Below, piece after piece: positions 45,833-56,834 of a DNA stretch of 64,000 nucleotides; the stretch's first letter is position 1, and each line of letters begins with the position of its first letter. Source of the DNA: Prosopocoilus inquinatus (Eukaryota; Arthropoda; Insecta; Coleoptera; Lucanidae). Location of the stretch: NCBI GenBank assembly GCA_036172665.1, contig CM069874.1, forward strand, positions 53,116,707 through 53,180,706. Direction: 5' to 3'. The position numbers and the translations under genes are program-made. The notes under the pieces are model-generated. The model saw only the letters and a program-made list of their open reading frames with translations. It was not told the origin of the DNA and made no database searches.

Positions 45833-46174
45833 TGTGGCGAGCCGCTCAGTGCTGCGTCACGCTGAGGGCGTCAGGAGGTCGGTTCGCTGTTGTGCGTCAT
45901 CGGCCATCACGCCACCGGGGCCTACACCGGGGTCACATCGAACAGACTGGAATCTTCCCGCATAGAGAGTTCCAGACGGCGGCGAATGATATAAAATCGC
46001 CCCGGGTTGACTCACTAGGCAGTCGAATTCTAACAGCGAACGTCGAAGTTAGATTTTAGTGTGAAAATAAATTGTAACAAATAAATTAGTTTTTAAGCTT
46101 TATTAAATTACGGTTAAGTTTTTATCGAGTGTTTTATTCGTTTAAATAAATAAACATAAACCCTGAAACGTAAC
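45833..46174 (+). repeat. 5' LTR, 342 bp
   Basis: TGTGGCGAGC...CGTAAC. Contains TATAAAA near 45990 (GATATAAAATCGCC), likely the promoter, and AATAAA signals. Followed by GTGGTGTCGATGTGCGGG, the probable primer-binding region. Confidence 0.9.
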
Positions 46175-46275
46175 AGTGGTGTCGATGTGCGGGTTTGTGA
46201 AATAAATAAACAATTTAAAGTAAATTAAATTTAATCAGATTATTAAATAAGTACAGTATCGGAAAAAAAAAAACA

Positions 46276-47808
46276 ATGGCTACGAGAAAAGTGTTGTTGA
46301 AAGACTTAAAAGTGGCCGAATTAAAAACCGAATTGGAAGAACGAGAGTTAGAAACCTGTGGTTTGAAAGGCGCACTTCAACAGCGTCTCCGATCCGATTT
46401 GTTGACAGCTGGCGAAGATCCAGAGACCTTCCTTTTCGAAATTTCGTGTGGTCCCGCCGATTTTAATAAAATCCTGAAAGATGAACTTCGAGAATAATCC
46501 AGAAATTTAGAGCAAAAGCTTCTAGAACAATCTGGAAATTTCAAGGACGAACTTCGAGAACAATCCAGAAATTTGGACGAGAAGTTTCAAGAACAGTCTG
46601 GAAATTTCAAGGACGAACTTCGAGAACAATCTGTAAACTTCAAAGACGAGTTGCGAACTAAATTAATGGAACAATCCAGAAATTTAGAGGAGAAGCTTCT
46701 AGAACAAGCTGGAAATTTCGACAAATTACAGAATAAATTGTTGGAACAATCTAGAGACTTAGACGAGAAATTTCTACAGCAATCCAGAAATTTCGACGAG
46801 AAATTTCTAGAACAAACGAAAGGACTTGAAGATCAACTAGTGGTAAAAATATCGGAAGAAACAAGGAACCTGCAAGAAAATGTGGAAGAAATAATATTCC
46901 AGCAGGATAATAAAATCAAAAATCTGGAACGAATCATGGCGGGGTTGCGAGTGTTCGGGGATCAGCCACCAGTAGAAGTACTAGAAAATAATGAAACCCG
47001 AATTGTGGAAGGACCAGCAGAAAATTTGAAATTAAAAATAAAACCACCAACGTTCGATGGAAAGTCTTCTTGGCCCAACTACTTCAAACAGTTCGAAGCA
47101 GCAGCAAAGGCAAACAGATGGACGGCCAGCGAAAAAGCCACTTCGTTAATTGTGGCCTTGAGAGGGGACGCTATCGATGTGCTACAGACGATGCCGCCAG
47201 AGGAACAAGAAGACTTCGACAAGCTTGTGAATAGGATGGAAATGCGTTACGGACAGGCCCATCTGACCGAGGTATACCATCGCTGTCAGAAATCCGGAGA
47301 AAGTCTTCAGGAATTCGAAGCAGACGTTGCGCGTCTGGCCCAGTTGGCATATCCCACAGCTCCTGTTGAATTCCTCAAATGTTTGACGGTGCAGACCTTC
47401 ATAGATGGAATCCGTGACCCAGACAACCAGCAGGCATTGAGAATGACCCATCCGAAGACGTCCAAGAACGCATTAGCTTATGCCTTGGAATTTGAAGCAG
47501 CGAGACGAGTCTCAAGAGGGCATGTCAAGGTGCGAGCGGCTATGGACTTCCAAGAGGAAGAAGAGGAAGAATCCGCTAACGCCAAGGTGGGATCTACTAT
47601 AAAGGAGCGAGCCAGGGAGTATGCCACCGCCGAGGATGTTCGCCGCATTGTGGAACAGGTCTTCAAGCAGAAGAGGCCGCTGGTTTGTTGGAATTGCCAG
47701 GAGGAAGGACATGTTCGCAGGCGATGTCCAAAGCCCAAAGACGAAAGCCAACCAAGTAATATTCCTACGGCAGTTAACCAGCAGTGTCTTCGTGGATGTT
47801 ACCATTGA
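46276..47808 (+). CDS. gag with SAP domain, coiled-coil repeats and CCHC knuckle; one in-frame stop
   Basis: The start follows a poly-A run; MATRKVLLKDLKVAELKTEL begins a SAP motif (LKDLKVAELKTELEE...GLKGALQQRL), a DNA/RNA-binding fold unusual in gag. At 46495-46497 a TAA breaks the frame, apparently from one C-to-T change in a Gln codon, since the same frame continues. Then come repeated EQSGNFKDELREQS and EQSRNLDEKF units (about 46500-46830), predicted coiled coil. A retrotransposon gag core follows (PPTFDGKSSWPNYFKQFEAA, LTVQTFIDGI), then a CCHC knuckle CWNCQEEGHVRRRC and a stop at 47806. Gag would assemble particles. The stop may mean readthrough or a dead copy. Confidence 0.8.
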
Positions 47809-48556
47809 TGACATTCCTCACACCATGTTGTTGGATACGGGTGCGACGAAGACCATCCTAAGACCCGACGTCATTAAGTCATTTGGACGCACCGAGCCGA
47901 CCAAGTGGAAACTGAAAACTGCAACTGGAACATCAGCAACTGTCCACGGTGAAGTAGAGGTTATCATCACCATTGGTTCAACTCCAATAAAACACCGTGC
48001 ACTGGTGGCAGATATAGAGGACGAGGCAATTTTGGGCATGGACGTCATGTGTGCCCACGGGTTCCAATTGGACTTAAAGCGTGGCGTGATGGCGGTCAAT
48101 AATGAGGAGTTGGTTCTACATCAACGAGGGGACGTGGCCGCTCGAGTAGTCCTCGCTGAAGACATTGTATTACCCAGCAGGACTGAGGTTATCGTCGACG
48201 CAAAACTGGACGGTGTTTTTCAAGATGGGCAAGTCATTATGGTTGAACCTAATACTGATGATCAAAGGATTGGAAGAGGAGTCCTCGTTGGGAAAATGTT
48301 GTTGACGGCGAAGAAGGAAGTACCTGTCCGCCTGATGAACGTCAATTGTTTCTCTGTCAATATCAAGAAAGGAACAATCTTGGGAAGCTGCACTATGGTG
48401 TCCTCCATCTCCCGGCAACTTGAAACAAACGTGCCAGCTAATAGAGAACCATCAGATGAAGTTGGCCATCCCCAAATTGGGCTGCGGATTGGACGGACTA
48501 GACTGGAGAGTAATACGAAGCATGCTGGAAGTCATCTTCCACAGAACGGGAATTGA
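47621..48556 (+). CDS. retroviral-type aspartic protease domain, frame-shifted from gag
   Basis: The reading frame is shifted +1 relative to gag and overlaps it. Real homology starts near 47745. The active site is VDVTIDDIPHTMLLDTGATK, followed by ILRPDVIKSFG and a flap-like region; AILGMDVMCAHGF fits the second conserved block. After the protease the frame runs through an LTR-element linker and ends at 48556 without any RT, so pol was cut away by an internal deletion near 48400. Confidence 0.75.
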   Translation: MPPPRMFAALWNRSSSRRGRWFVGIARRKDMFAGDVQSPKTKANQVIFLRQLTSSVFVDVTIDDIPHTMLLDTGATKTILRPDVIKSFGRTEPTKWKLKTATGTSATVHGEVEVIITIGSTPIKHRALVADIEDEAILGMDVMCAHGFQLDLKRGVMAVNNEELVLHQRGDVAARVVLAEDIVLPSRTEVIVDAKLDGVFQDGQVIMVEPNTDDQRIGRGVLVGKMLLTAKKEVPVRLMNVNCFSVNIKKGTILGSCTMVSSISRQLETNVPANREPSDEVGHPQIGLRIGRTRLESNTKHAGSHLPQNGN

Positions 48557-48722
48557 AGTCCTAGTCTGCAGCCATCACCCACAGGCAACAGTCAGCAACA
48601 GCAAAACCGTAGACTGCTACTTCTTCCAGACGGGAAATTGCAAGAATGGGCCAGCTTGTAGATTCCGACATCCTCCTTCAAGAGTATCACCAGGAACATT
48701 TCGAGACGAAACGTTTTTAAGA
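48420..48722 (+). CDS. macrodomain C-terminal fragment and CCCH zinc finger
   Basis: In a third frame: LAIPKLGCGLDGLDW, RSMLEVIFHRTGIEVLVC, the end of a macrodomain of the TARG1/OARD1 type, in which GCGLD holds the catalytic Asp that removes ADP-ribose. It is followed by CYFFQTGNCKNGPACRFRH, a C-x7-C-x5-C-x3-H finger of RNA-binding type, and a basic tail. The frame has no ATG before the macrodomain other than those near 48420-48456. Only about the last 40 residues of the macrodomain remain, so catalysis is unlikely. The block presumably sat after integrase in the parent element. Confidence 0.6.
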
Positions 48723-48731
48723 AGGGGGCAG
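48719..48731 (+). promoter_or_regulatory. polypurine tract
   Basis: AAGAAGGGGGCAG immediately before the 3' LTR; primes plus-strand DNA synthesis in LTR elements. Confidence 0.7.
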
Positions 48732-49073
48732 TGTGGCGAGCCGCTCAGTGCTGCGTCACGCTGAGGGCGTCAGGAGGTCGGTTCGCTGTTGTGCGTCATC
48801 GGCCATCACGCCACCGGGGCCTACACCGGGGTCACATCGAACAGACTGGAATCTTCCCGCATAGAGAGTTCCAGACGGCGGCGAATGATATAAAATCGCC
48901 CCGGGTTGACTCACTAGGCAGTCGAATTCTAACAGCGAACGTCGAAGTTAGATTTTAGTGTGAAAATAAATTGTAACAAATAAATTAGTTTTTAAGCTTT
49001 ATTAAATTACGGTTAAGTTTTTATCGAGTGTTTTATTCGTTTAAATAAATAAACATAAACCCTGAAACGTAAC
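48732..49073 (+). repeat. 3' LTR, 342 bp
   Basis: No difference from the 5' LTR was seen by eye, which indicates a very recent insertion. Apparent reading frames in the LTRs are shadows. Confidence 0.9.
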
Positions 49074-49102
49074 GCTATTTTTCGCCCGCCACTATTTCGA
49101 AC

Positions 49103-49753
49103 GGTGACTTCTGAAAGAAACCACGTGAAAACCCGTTCTATTTTATTAATAATACAATTATTAAGATAGAGGGCGCTAAATGACGTTTCGTTAGTTAAGA
49201 ATTTCTACATTCAGAAAACAAAATGCATTGGATCAACTAAACCATTGCTGTTGACTCAATGAATCAAAACTGTTTGTTAAATTTGGCTTTTTTGGTTGCC
49301 AAATTTAACAAATATTTTTGATTAAATACAGCCAACAGCAATATTTTGGTTGATTCAATGCATTTTATTTTGTTTTCCGAGTGTAATATGTTTCAACGGA
49401 AAAAAATCAGGAAATAAAAAAGAATTCAAATGATAAATAATTCATGACGGTCGATTAAAATTTGCGTGTCGAGGTTGAAAAATAGGAACCCCTTTAATAC
49501 ATTGAATCTCTAATTTTGTTATTCATAAGATGACTCGTGTAGCTATAGGGTTTTACCCCAAAAATGCACATTGCTGACATGTTGTTGGCCTGTGCAGATT
49601 GTAGCAAGTTCTGTTCAAGGTAACGCAACCAGCACTAGTCGATCTTGAATATAAATGTGTCTGTACACGAAGACGCAGTCTCTTATTTTTATTTAATTTT
49701 TTCGAAACGTCGCAGTGTATACAACGGAAAAAAATCTAGGAAAAGGCAGTCGC
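49103..49753. other. intergenic stretch
   Basis: Contains an imperfect inverted repeat around 49225-49370 (AATGCATTG...CAATGCATT). No gene. Confidence 0.35.
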
Positions 49754-49983
49754 CTAAAGGCGAGGGACCACTGAAGCTAAGCCGAGCGAAACTAAGTTTT
49801 TTGAAAATTAGCTCCAATGTAATCCTATGCAGACGCATTTTATATCTTCGTCAGCCAAACTTAGCTTCGCTTAGAGCTTTTTGCTGTGTCTACGTAAAAT
49901 TACACTGGGGCTAATTTAAAAAAAAAAAAAAATTACTTTCGCTCAGTTTAGCTTGGCTTAGCGCGCAATGGTCCTTCGCCTTA
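49754..49983. mobile_element. MITE, ~230 bp
   Basis: AAGGCGAGGGACCACTGAAG at the left and its inverse with a few changes at the right (AATGGTCCTTCGCCTTA). Includes a long A run. Confidence 0.75.
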
Positions 49984-51212
49984 AGAATAAATAAACGCTT
50001 GTCGAGTGTAAAGAGTGTACCGGTCAACGTTAAATTATTAAAAAGGTTAAAACGCTAAAAGTTTTTTAAAAAGCTAAAAGTTTTTTTGTGATTAGTATTT
50101 TCTTAGTATATCGAAAATAATATCGAAAAAAACAATAATATTTACAGGCTGTCCCAAACCTCTGGTAAAGTCAAAAAATGCCCCTTTCAATTCATTTTAT
50201 CAAGAAAATGTCTTAGTAAAAGTTATGTAGGTTTTCATTCCGCATAATTTAAAATTATTTTCAAATATTCAGGTTGTTCATTTAATAAGTTACAAACCTA
50301 ACTTATTATTTTTTAAATGGAACACTATATAGTTTGCATTTTCGCCCTTGAAGAGACGATAAAAATGTTATAACTAAGCATAGGATTTGAATAAGTACAA
50401 GCCATCGTTTCAGTAGCGCCATAAAAATGTATCGAACAGGCACATTGTGTAATGGGACAGTGAAAATAATTTACGGCGTTCTTACTATATGACGCAATGT
50501 CGCAATAAAGTCCGCCGGTCGAGGTACAACTGGTCAACTAATTACTCTGAAAATCTTTACACATTGAAACAAGAAGAGTTGATTACACAACTGTAATTTT
50601 TTATTGCGGCAATACTGCTCTGTTTTTTGTTATACTGAGTAACAGCATTGCTGTAGCGGCGCTAATTGTCTCCGCAGCCCTCGCGTTTGTTTACACGTTA
50701 CGGTCTAATATTTTATATTGCCCGCTTCACTAGAATTTGAACTGCGCAAAATATATTTCCCCGATATATAGTTATAACATTGTATTTACTTAGTTTTAGT
50801 ATTTATCGAGTTATTTTTAATTTTATGACAAAATTGGGTCATGTTTGGTCGTCTGTCAAATTGTCAATTTTAATGATACGGCAATCAAACTTAGATCAAA
50901 ATATTTATAAATCTCTCTACTTTTACAAATATTCGTTTTAATATTCAACATTTTTAGAAATATGGCGATTATCAACAACACTACGATTCTGTTCGCATAG
51001 TGTAAAATTAATCATTTTTTCAAACGGAACACATAGCCGTTTCTGCGAGCTTTCCAACCATACCATATTTTACTGTCTTAAGATTGATAACGTTTGAGTT
51101 ATTATCATTTTTCTACAGCATGTCTCTAAACCTATGTCTTTAATTGAAACCACAAATAGTGGTCAAGAAAAGAAGTAAAATTTGTTATACAACTATTGAT
51201 CAGATAGCAATA
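49984..51212. other. intergenic stretch, nothing recognised
   Basis: AT-rich; one GTTCC-type miniature end at 50310-50335. No gene. Confidence 0.3.
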
Positions 51213-51480
51213 ATAACGCAGATAAAAATTATTTTACTTTTTCATAGAAATTGTTTGAGGGTCGCTGGATGCAGCTTAAATGTTCTGGCGGAGCTTGGTT
51301 TTCAACTATTCTCCGACGGTCGAGGCCATAAAAAATCATAAAAACGCAGACCATGACCTAATGCACAGATATTGTACTTAAGGCAGGTCAGGTAGCGTTT
51401 CTTTTTAATAAAAATAAAAAAAATTCAATCTAAAGGCGATCGAAAAAGTGGAAATTCTTACATAATATTAATATTTAGAA
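51213..51480 (+). repeat. dispersed repeat, inverted copy at the window's right edge
   Basis: AGATAAAAATTATTTTACTT, GAGGGTCGCTG, ACAGATATTGTACTTAAGGC and CAATCTAAAGGCGATCGAAA all recur inverted in 63700-64000. Confidence 0.8.
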
Positions 51481-51484
51481 AGAT

Positions 51485-54035
51485 ATTCAATTTTGCATGA
51501 TATTTTTCAATCTTTTAATCTTATATCTTTAATTAAAACTCCCATCAGAGTGGATAACACTTATGGAACCAAAACATGTATCGACTACTTTCTACTTAAT
51601 AAATCAAAAGTGTGCTTCATCTCCAACACTGATTCCGGTCTGTCTGATCATTGCATGCAGATTATAACAATCTGTATTAATGATACAAACCCACTAACTA
51701 AAGATATAAATAATATTAAAGTCTATCCAACTAGAAAGTTTAGCTTGGCAGCAATGCATGAATTCAAATCTCTATTTATTACTAATTACCACCAAAACTG
51801 GCGTAATTTTGAGCAATTTTGGTCACACTTTATGTAGTGTTTCAATGTAGCCTTTCCTGAGATTAGATCTTATAGGCAAAGAAAGAATCAAATCGCCAAA
51901 AACGTAGTTATATTTTCTAATAATTTGAAACTTAAATTGAATTCATTAAAATCATTGAACTGGATAAGAAAAATTACTAATTTGGAATCACTAAATATTA
52001 AATATAAAATGTTAAAAAAGGAAATTAATATCCAAGCCAAAGAAGAAAAGCAGATGTTTTTTCAAAGTTTTGGCAACTTTTCTAATAAAGTTAGAACATT
52101 ATGGCAATTTGTGGACATATCACTACATCCTAAAAGTAAATATCATTCAATTGATTCAATAAACTACCAAGGAAAAATATCAAACGATCCCTAAGACATA
52201 TCTAACGCTTTTGGAGAATATTTTGAAATAAATGTCAAAAATAACTTAAATAAACATTACGGTATGGAATTGTGTTCATGATTGTACTACACATAGCAAT
52301 ACTCTTAATTTTTTTATACGACTGTCACTAGTATTGAAGTAGAAAGAGTTATCAGAAGTCTACCCATCAAAAATTCTATAGGACACGACTAGGTACCTAT
52401 CAAACTATTAAAATATTGTTGCGCCGAATTTTCAATTCCAATTGCCGAAGTTATTAATAATTCAGTTATTCAAGGAAAATTGTTTTAAAAAAGCAATAAT
52501 TAAACCTATATTCAAAAAAGGCGATTGCACAAATGTAGAAAACTATAAACCAATAGCGTTATAAAGCAATGTCTCAAAAATTATCGAAAAAGTAATTGCA
52601 ATAAAAAATTAATAATTTTCTTAATAATGTCTCCGTACTTTCTAGTAATCAGCATGGCTTCCGGGTCGCTCGTTCCACAGAAACAGCAGCAGTGGATTTA
52701 GTACAACACATCTTGAACAGTCTAGATTTGAATTATTATGTTATAGGAGTGTTTCTCGATTTAAGTAAAGCTTTCAACACAATTAATCACGACTTTGTAT
52801 CAAAAAAATTAAATGCTCTGGGACTGAAAGACCCTATCAATAAATGGATAATTTCGTTTTTGAGTTATCGTTCTTATCAAGTTAAAATTGAAAACGATCT
52901 CTCTAATTTAAAACAGATAAATTCAGGCACTCCTCAGGGCAGAGTCCTAGGACCTCTAATGTTTCTGTTGTTCATCAATGACTTACCGAAGTACATATCG
53001 AAAGGCAAAGTATTTATGTAGGCAGACGATACAACTATCGTGGTGGCTGAACCGACATGGGAAGCGACCGTAGAAGGAGTTAAACAGACAATCTATGAAT
53101 ATAAGAATTGGTGCCAGAATAATAGGTTAATCGTTAATATAGAAAAAAACCATTTGTGTCAAATTCCACAACAAACTTAAAAAACCAATGAATCCTATTT
53201 TTCAAATTAATGACCAAACTCTCAACTGCAGTGATGTAGTTACTTTTCTGGGGGTTAGTAATAATAAACACCTGACATGGGAGCACCACAATGACAATAT
53301 TTGTAAAAAAAACTAAACAAATCGTTCTTTGCCATAATGAATTTAAAACAGTCAATGAACTTACCTTCATTTATGAATGTCTATTACGCCTTGGTTTATT
53401 CAATTCTGAGTTACAATATTCTAATCTGGGGATCATCTTCTTCTTGGGATAGAGTGTTTATTGCACAGAAGAAAATTATCCGCTTAATGTTTAGTTTACC
53501 CACTCAGACCTCATGTAGAACTATCTTTATAAAATATAAAATATTACCCTTACCTTCTATTTACATATTCAAATTGTTAACTTTTGTTCATAAAAGTAAA
53601 GCAGATTTGACCAATTTGCTGATGTGCACAATTATAATATTAGAATGAAAAACAATCTCACCTCAGTAAAACATTTTCATATATTCTTCGAAAAATCGCC
53701 CCGCTATGCGGGTTCACATTATTATAATCTGCTACCTAAAAAACTTAAGGAAAGTGAATCACACAATGTCTAAAACTAAAAGCAATCTTATCTGCCCATA
53801 GTTTTTATTCAATAAAGGAATTCTCGTCATTTTTACAATCTTAAATTTACTCTGTGTCCCTCCATTGGTTGTTATGTGCCCTTATACATACATATGTATG
53901 TTATATTCTATGTACGACACGTCAAGCTCGCTTGAGAAGCTTTTTGTAATGTTTTTTTACTGTATTTTCTTGTAATATATAACGACCGTCCACATGTACC
54001 CTGACGTGGTAAATAAATTATTATTATTATATTTT
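51485..54035 (+). pseudogene. non-LTR retrotransposon (LINE), 5' truncated and decayed
   Basis: Begins inside the endonuclease (DYFLLNKSKVCFIS, SGLSDHCMQ). RT pieces follow: VIGVFLDLSKAFNTINHDFV, SGTPQGRVLGPLMFLLFIND, and the catalytic box, where a TAG stop replaces the first residue before ADDTT (53021). A C-terminal region (SILSYNILIWGSSSSW) follows and it ends AATAAATTATTATTATTAT at about 54005-54025. Multiple stops and frameshifts: inactive. It differs in sequence from the LINE at 30026. Confidence 0.8.
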
Positions 54036-55339
54036 ATTTATTTATACTAAAATTTTCTTCACTAGCTGAATTTAAACAAACGCATATAAAATTGAAAATC
54101 GCCGTCCAATTATTTTCAAATTGTGCTTTTTCATTACAGAACATGTCAAAAAATTGGATTACATTGACATTTTTATGGACAATTTTTTTTTGTTGCTATT
54201 TTGCTCTGTAGTCGAACCGTGTGTTATAAAGTACATATTTATTAAAATAGAATTTTACGTGTACAATAATAATAATAATTGTTTTTCAATTTAGCATACT
54301 TTGATAACATGAGTACTACCACACAGATATCGAGGATGTTTTTCGAGAAAAAAGACTGACGCGGAGGATCTAAAACACCCGGTACATGATGTCTCTGTAA
54401 TTTAAAGTAAATTTATGTTGTAATCAATAAAAATGCAAAACTATTTTTTTCCTCTCAAATCACATAAATACGTTTATTTATCCTCACGCTGTGAAAAATT
54501 AATTAAACGTCCCATTAAACTAATATCTTGACAATTAATAAGTCTGCCGGTTTCCTATTTTATTATGCAATTAAAATGTTTATAATTAGTGGAGAACGTA
54601 AATAAATTTTCTAGGCCTGACACCATTAATCAGATCTTTGTTTTCAGTGTTTGTTTTTTTTATTACAACTGTCCCTTGTTTGATATTTATTTTAATATTT
54701 AAGTAAAATCTATAATTCTTATAGTCAAGAGCGTCTCGTAGTCCTTGGAAACACCTACAAAATAACGCTTCTAGAATGTGTATTTGTGGAGAACTTTAAT
54801 AACTTCCGCTTACAGCGGATTTATACAAGGTTATTGTCGTAATTTTTGAACGCGGAACAAACTGCAAACACGAAATTATTGCGAGTTAGTAAGAAAATGA
54901 TAATTCGTGAACCACAAAAATGTTAAGTGTTCAGTTTATTTATTTTTCTATTAAGAATTACACAGGATGTTCCAGTTAAGGCGGCTTCCTTCATACCTCT
55001 CTATAGTTTGTTTTTAAACTAAGGGGAGTGACAGTTGTCGCCCCGCTGTAGGTAGAATGAATGACACTGTAAAACTAAATCAGAAATTAAGAAGGCTTGC
55101 TTAGAAAGTTTGCAAATTCTTAAAGCAACCAGTTTTAGCATCAAATTTGCTTACTGGTTGACAACTTAACTGAAATAGTTACATGAATTATGAAAAACGT
55201 TACATTTAAATTGAAGAATGGTTTGAAACTGGATGCCAAACGGCCAGTAAAATGTAGGAGTTTTTGGCGGGCAAATTTAAATTACTCCTCCTAGTTAAAA
55301 ATGAACTATAGTTACTCATTTTACAAAAAAATATTTCAA
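54036..55339. other. intergenic stretch with one repeat end
   Basis: 54963-55005 is a single end of the MITE family at 4656 (GTTCCAGTTAAGGCGGCTTC). Otherwise AT-rich, no gene. Confidence 0.4.
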
Positions 55340-55389
55340 ATGAAAATTACTTCGTATCAAGTAGATAATTGATACGAAGTAATTTTCAT
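55340..55389. repeat. perfect 21-bp hairpin
   Basis: ATGAAAATTACTTCGTATCA plus A, an 8-nt loop, then the exact inverse. Confidence 0.85.
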
Positions 55390-55590
55390 CAATCAATCAA
55401 GTGGAGCATGTTTTATAATTAGTTTAGTGTATGTAGAGTGTTCCGTTTAGCCTGCACAGAAAAGAAAAATGTAGTAAAATAGCTTTAAAAAGGAACCAGA
55501 TAAAAAAAATAGCAAATATTCGTACAATTGTAGCGCAAGACTTATCGTAAGATTATCGTAAGGTTGGTAAAACTGATATAGCTTCTAGTA

Positions 55591-55870
55591 GGTTGCCTTG
55601 TTCCCATCAAATCTGTAGTTTGATCTTTACCCTCCCCCGCAAAAGTAACTCGTGACGTCACATGAAACTTCTATCTGTCAAAGTCGAGAAAAAATAATGA
55701 GTTTTAATCTGTTTCCTAAAGCTTAATCTAATTCACTAAAAATGGAATCAATTCTGTGGTCTTATTGGTCATACAATGCAAAAACCTGATTAATATTCCC
55801 AAGGGAATTTATCACGTAACGTGACGTAACGTAACGAGTTCCGTACCCATTCCTCTGGATCAAGGCAACC
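55591..55870. mobile_element. hAT-like MITE, 280 bp
   Basis: Ends GGTTGCCTTG and CAAGGCAACC. Flanked by TTCTAGTA and TTCTAATA, an 8-bp duplication with one change. Confidence 0.7.
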
Positions 55871-56456
55871 TTCTAATACACAGTCCAGCTCTACCAACCT
55901 TGTTTACTACTACTAAATCCGAAATTCTTCGTCTAAGACAGTACTCTCGCTTTTGTTATGAATGTCCTATACCTATCTGCAATATTTTACTTTTGAGCCC
56001 TAATTTGAATTATTTGTTTTTTAAACGAGTAATTTTTAAAGGTGGCCATGGAAAACAAACGAACCAGTCGACGTTAATATTAGTTTGCCTGTTTTCCACA
56101 GCCAACTTATATGATTATTCGTTTTAAAAAAAAATAACTCAAATGAATGTAAGGGCTTAAAGAATATTGCTGATAAGTATAGAACATGCATAGTAAAAAT
56201 GAAATTACTTTATTAAACGAACAATTTTGGATCGAAAAATACAGGCCATGTCGTTTAAGAAGATTGACTTCTGTCATTTTCAAATTTCTGATAGTTTTCT
56301 TATGACCGTGGTCGCCCTATGACGATGAAAACACATTCAATAATGGCTTATGATACGCTTAACTATCAACTACACTTAAACCAAAAATTTGTTTCTTAGA
56401 GTTAAAAATATATAAAATAATGGCTGTAGATCCCAATTTTAGACAAAATGATCATA
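55871..56456. other. intergenic stretch, nothing recognised
   Basis: No gene or clear repeat. Confidence 0.3.
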
Positions 56457-56834
56457 TACAAAGTGTTGAAAAAATCGTTTGCCAAATTTCTAGGGCAATT
56501 AAATGAGACTAAAATAAGGTTTTTCTGTTAAACATATAACTTAGGGTCGCAAATTAATAATTACTTTTTAAATTGTAAAAATGAGTTAATATTGCAGAAA
56601 TCTAAAGAAATTAGTAACATATCAAAATGAAGTAATCAATTGAATAAAATTTTTATAGTGCAGGGTGTCGGAAAAGTTGACGGAATTTGTTTACACACAT
56701 TTTTTTGATGTTTTTTGTGACTTTTTAATTTTTAAAGCTGGAAATTGTATTGAATTTTACGTCAAATTTTGATCTAGAATCTGTTTGTTCAATTTTTTGT
56801 TTATTTTAAGTTAACAGAACTGTAAATCATTAAA
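56457..56834 (+). repeat. end of the 23577-24544 transposon family
   Basis: The outer 200 bp match 23577-23745, and the next 170 bp match the inverse of 24245-24375. The similarity stops just before the ATG of the LINE-like frame at 56835. Confidence 0.65.

Larger units (their letters stand above)
45833..49073 (+). mobile_element. young non-autonomous gypsy-type LTR retrotransposon
   Basis: Two 342-bp LTRs that look identical, a SAP and coiled-coil gag, a protease, no RT, RNase H or integrase, then a macrodomain fragment and a CCCH finger, and a purine tract (AAGAAGGGGGCAG) before the 3' LTR. Insertion was into the right arm of the hAT foldback, with CTAT on each side (45829-45832 and 49075-49078); a 5-bp duplication with one change is also possible. 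Confidence 0.9.
42568..49094. mobile_element. hAT-like foldback element with long inverted arms
   Basis: Starts TAGTGATGGGCGAAAAATAG and ends with the inverse CTATTTTTCGCCCGCCACTA. It is flanked by TTTCGAAC at 42560-42567 and 49095-49102. Arms of about 900 bp: 42568 to about 43475 pairs with about 45195-45832 plus 49074-49094. The outer part of each arm has many ATTCGAATA-type repeats. Without the LTR insertion it is about 3.3 kb. No transposase. Confidence 0.8.

Noticed and set aside
45781..48958. Two identical 75-residue frames (WRAAQCCVTLRASGG)
   Set aside because: Both lie in the two LTRs; the identity reflects LTR duplication, not a gene pair.
49842..49862. Minus-strand CTGACGA motif as a further hammerhead
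   Set aside because: No stem II or GAAA follows; it lies in a MITE.
53134..53370. Minus-strand frame over the LINE at 51485
   Set aside because: Antisense shadow of decayed LINE coding sequence.
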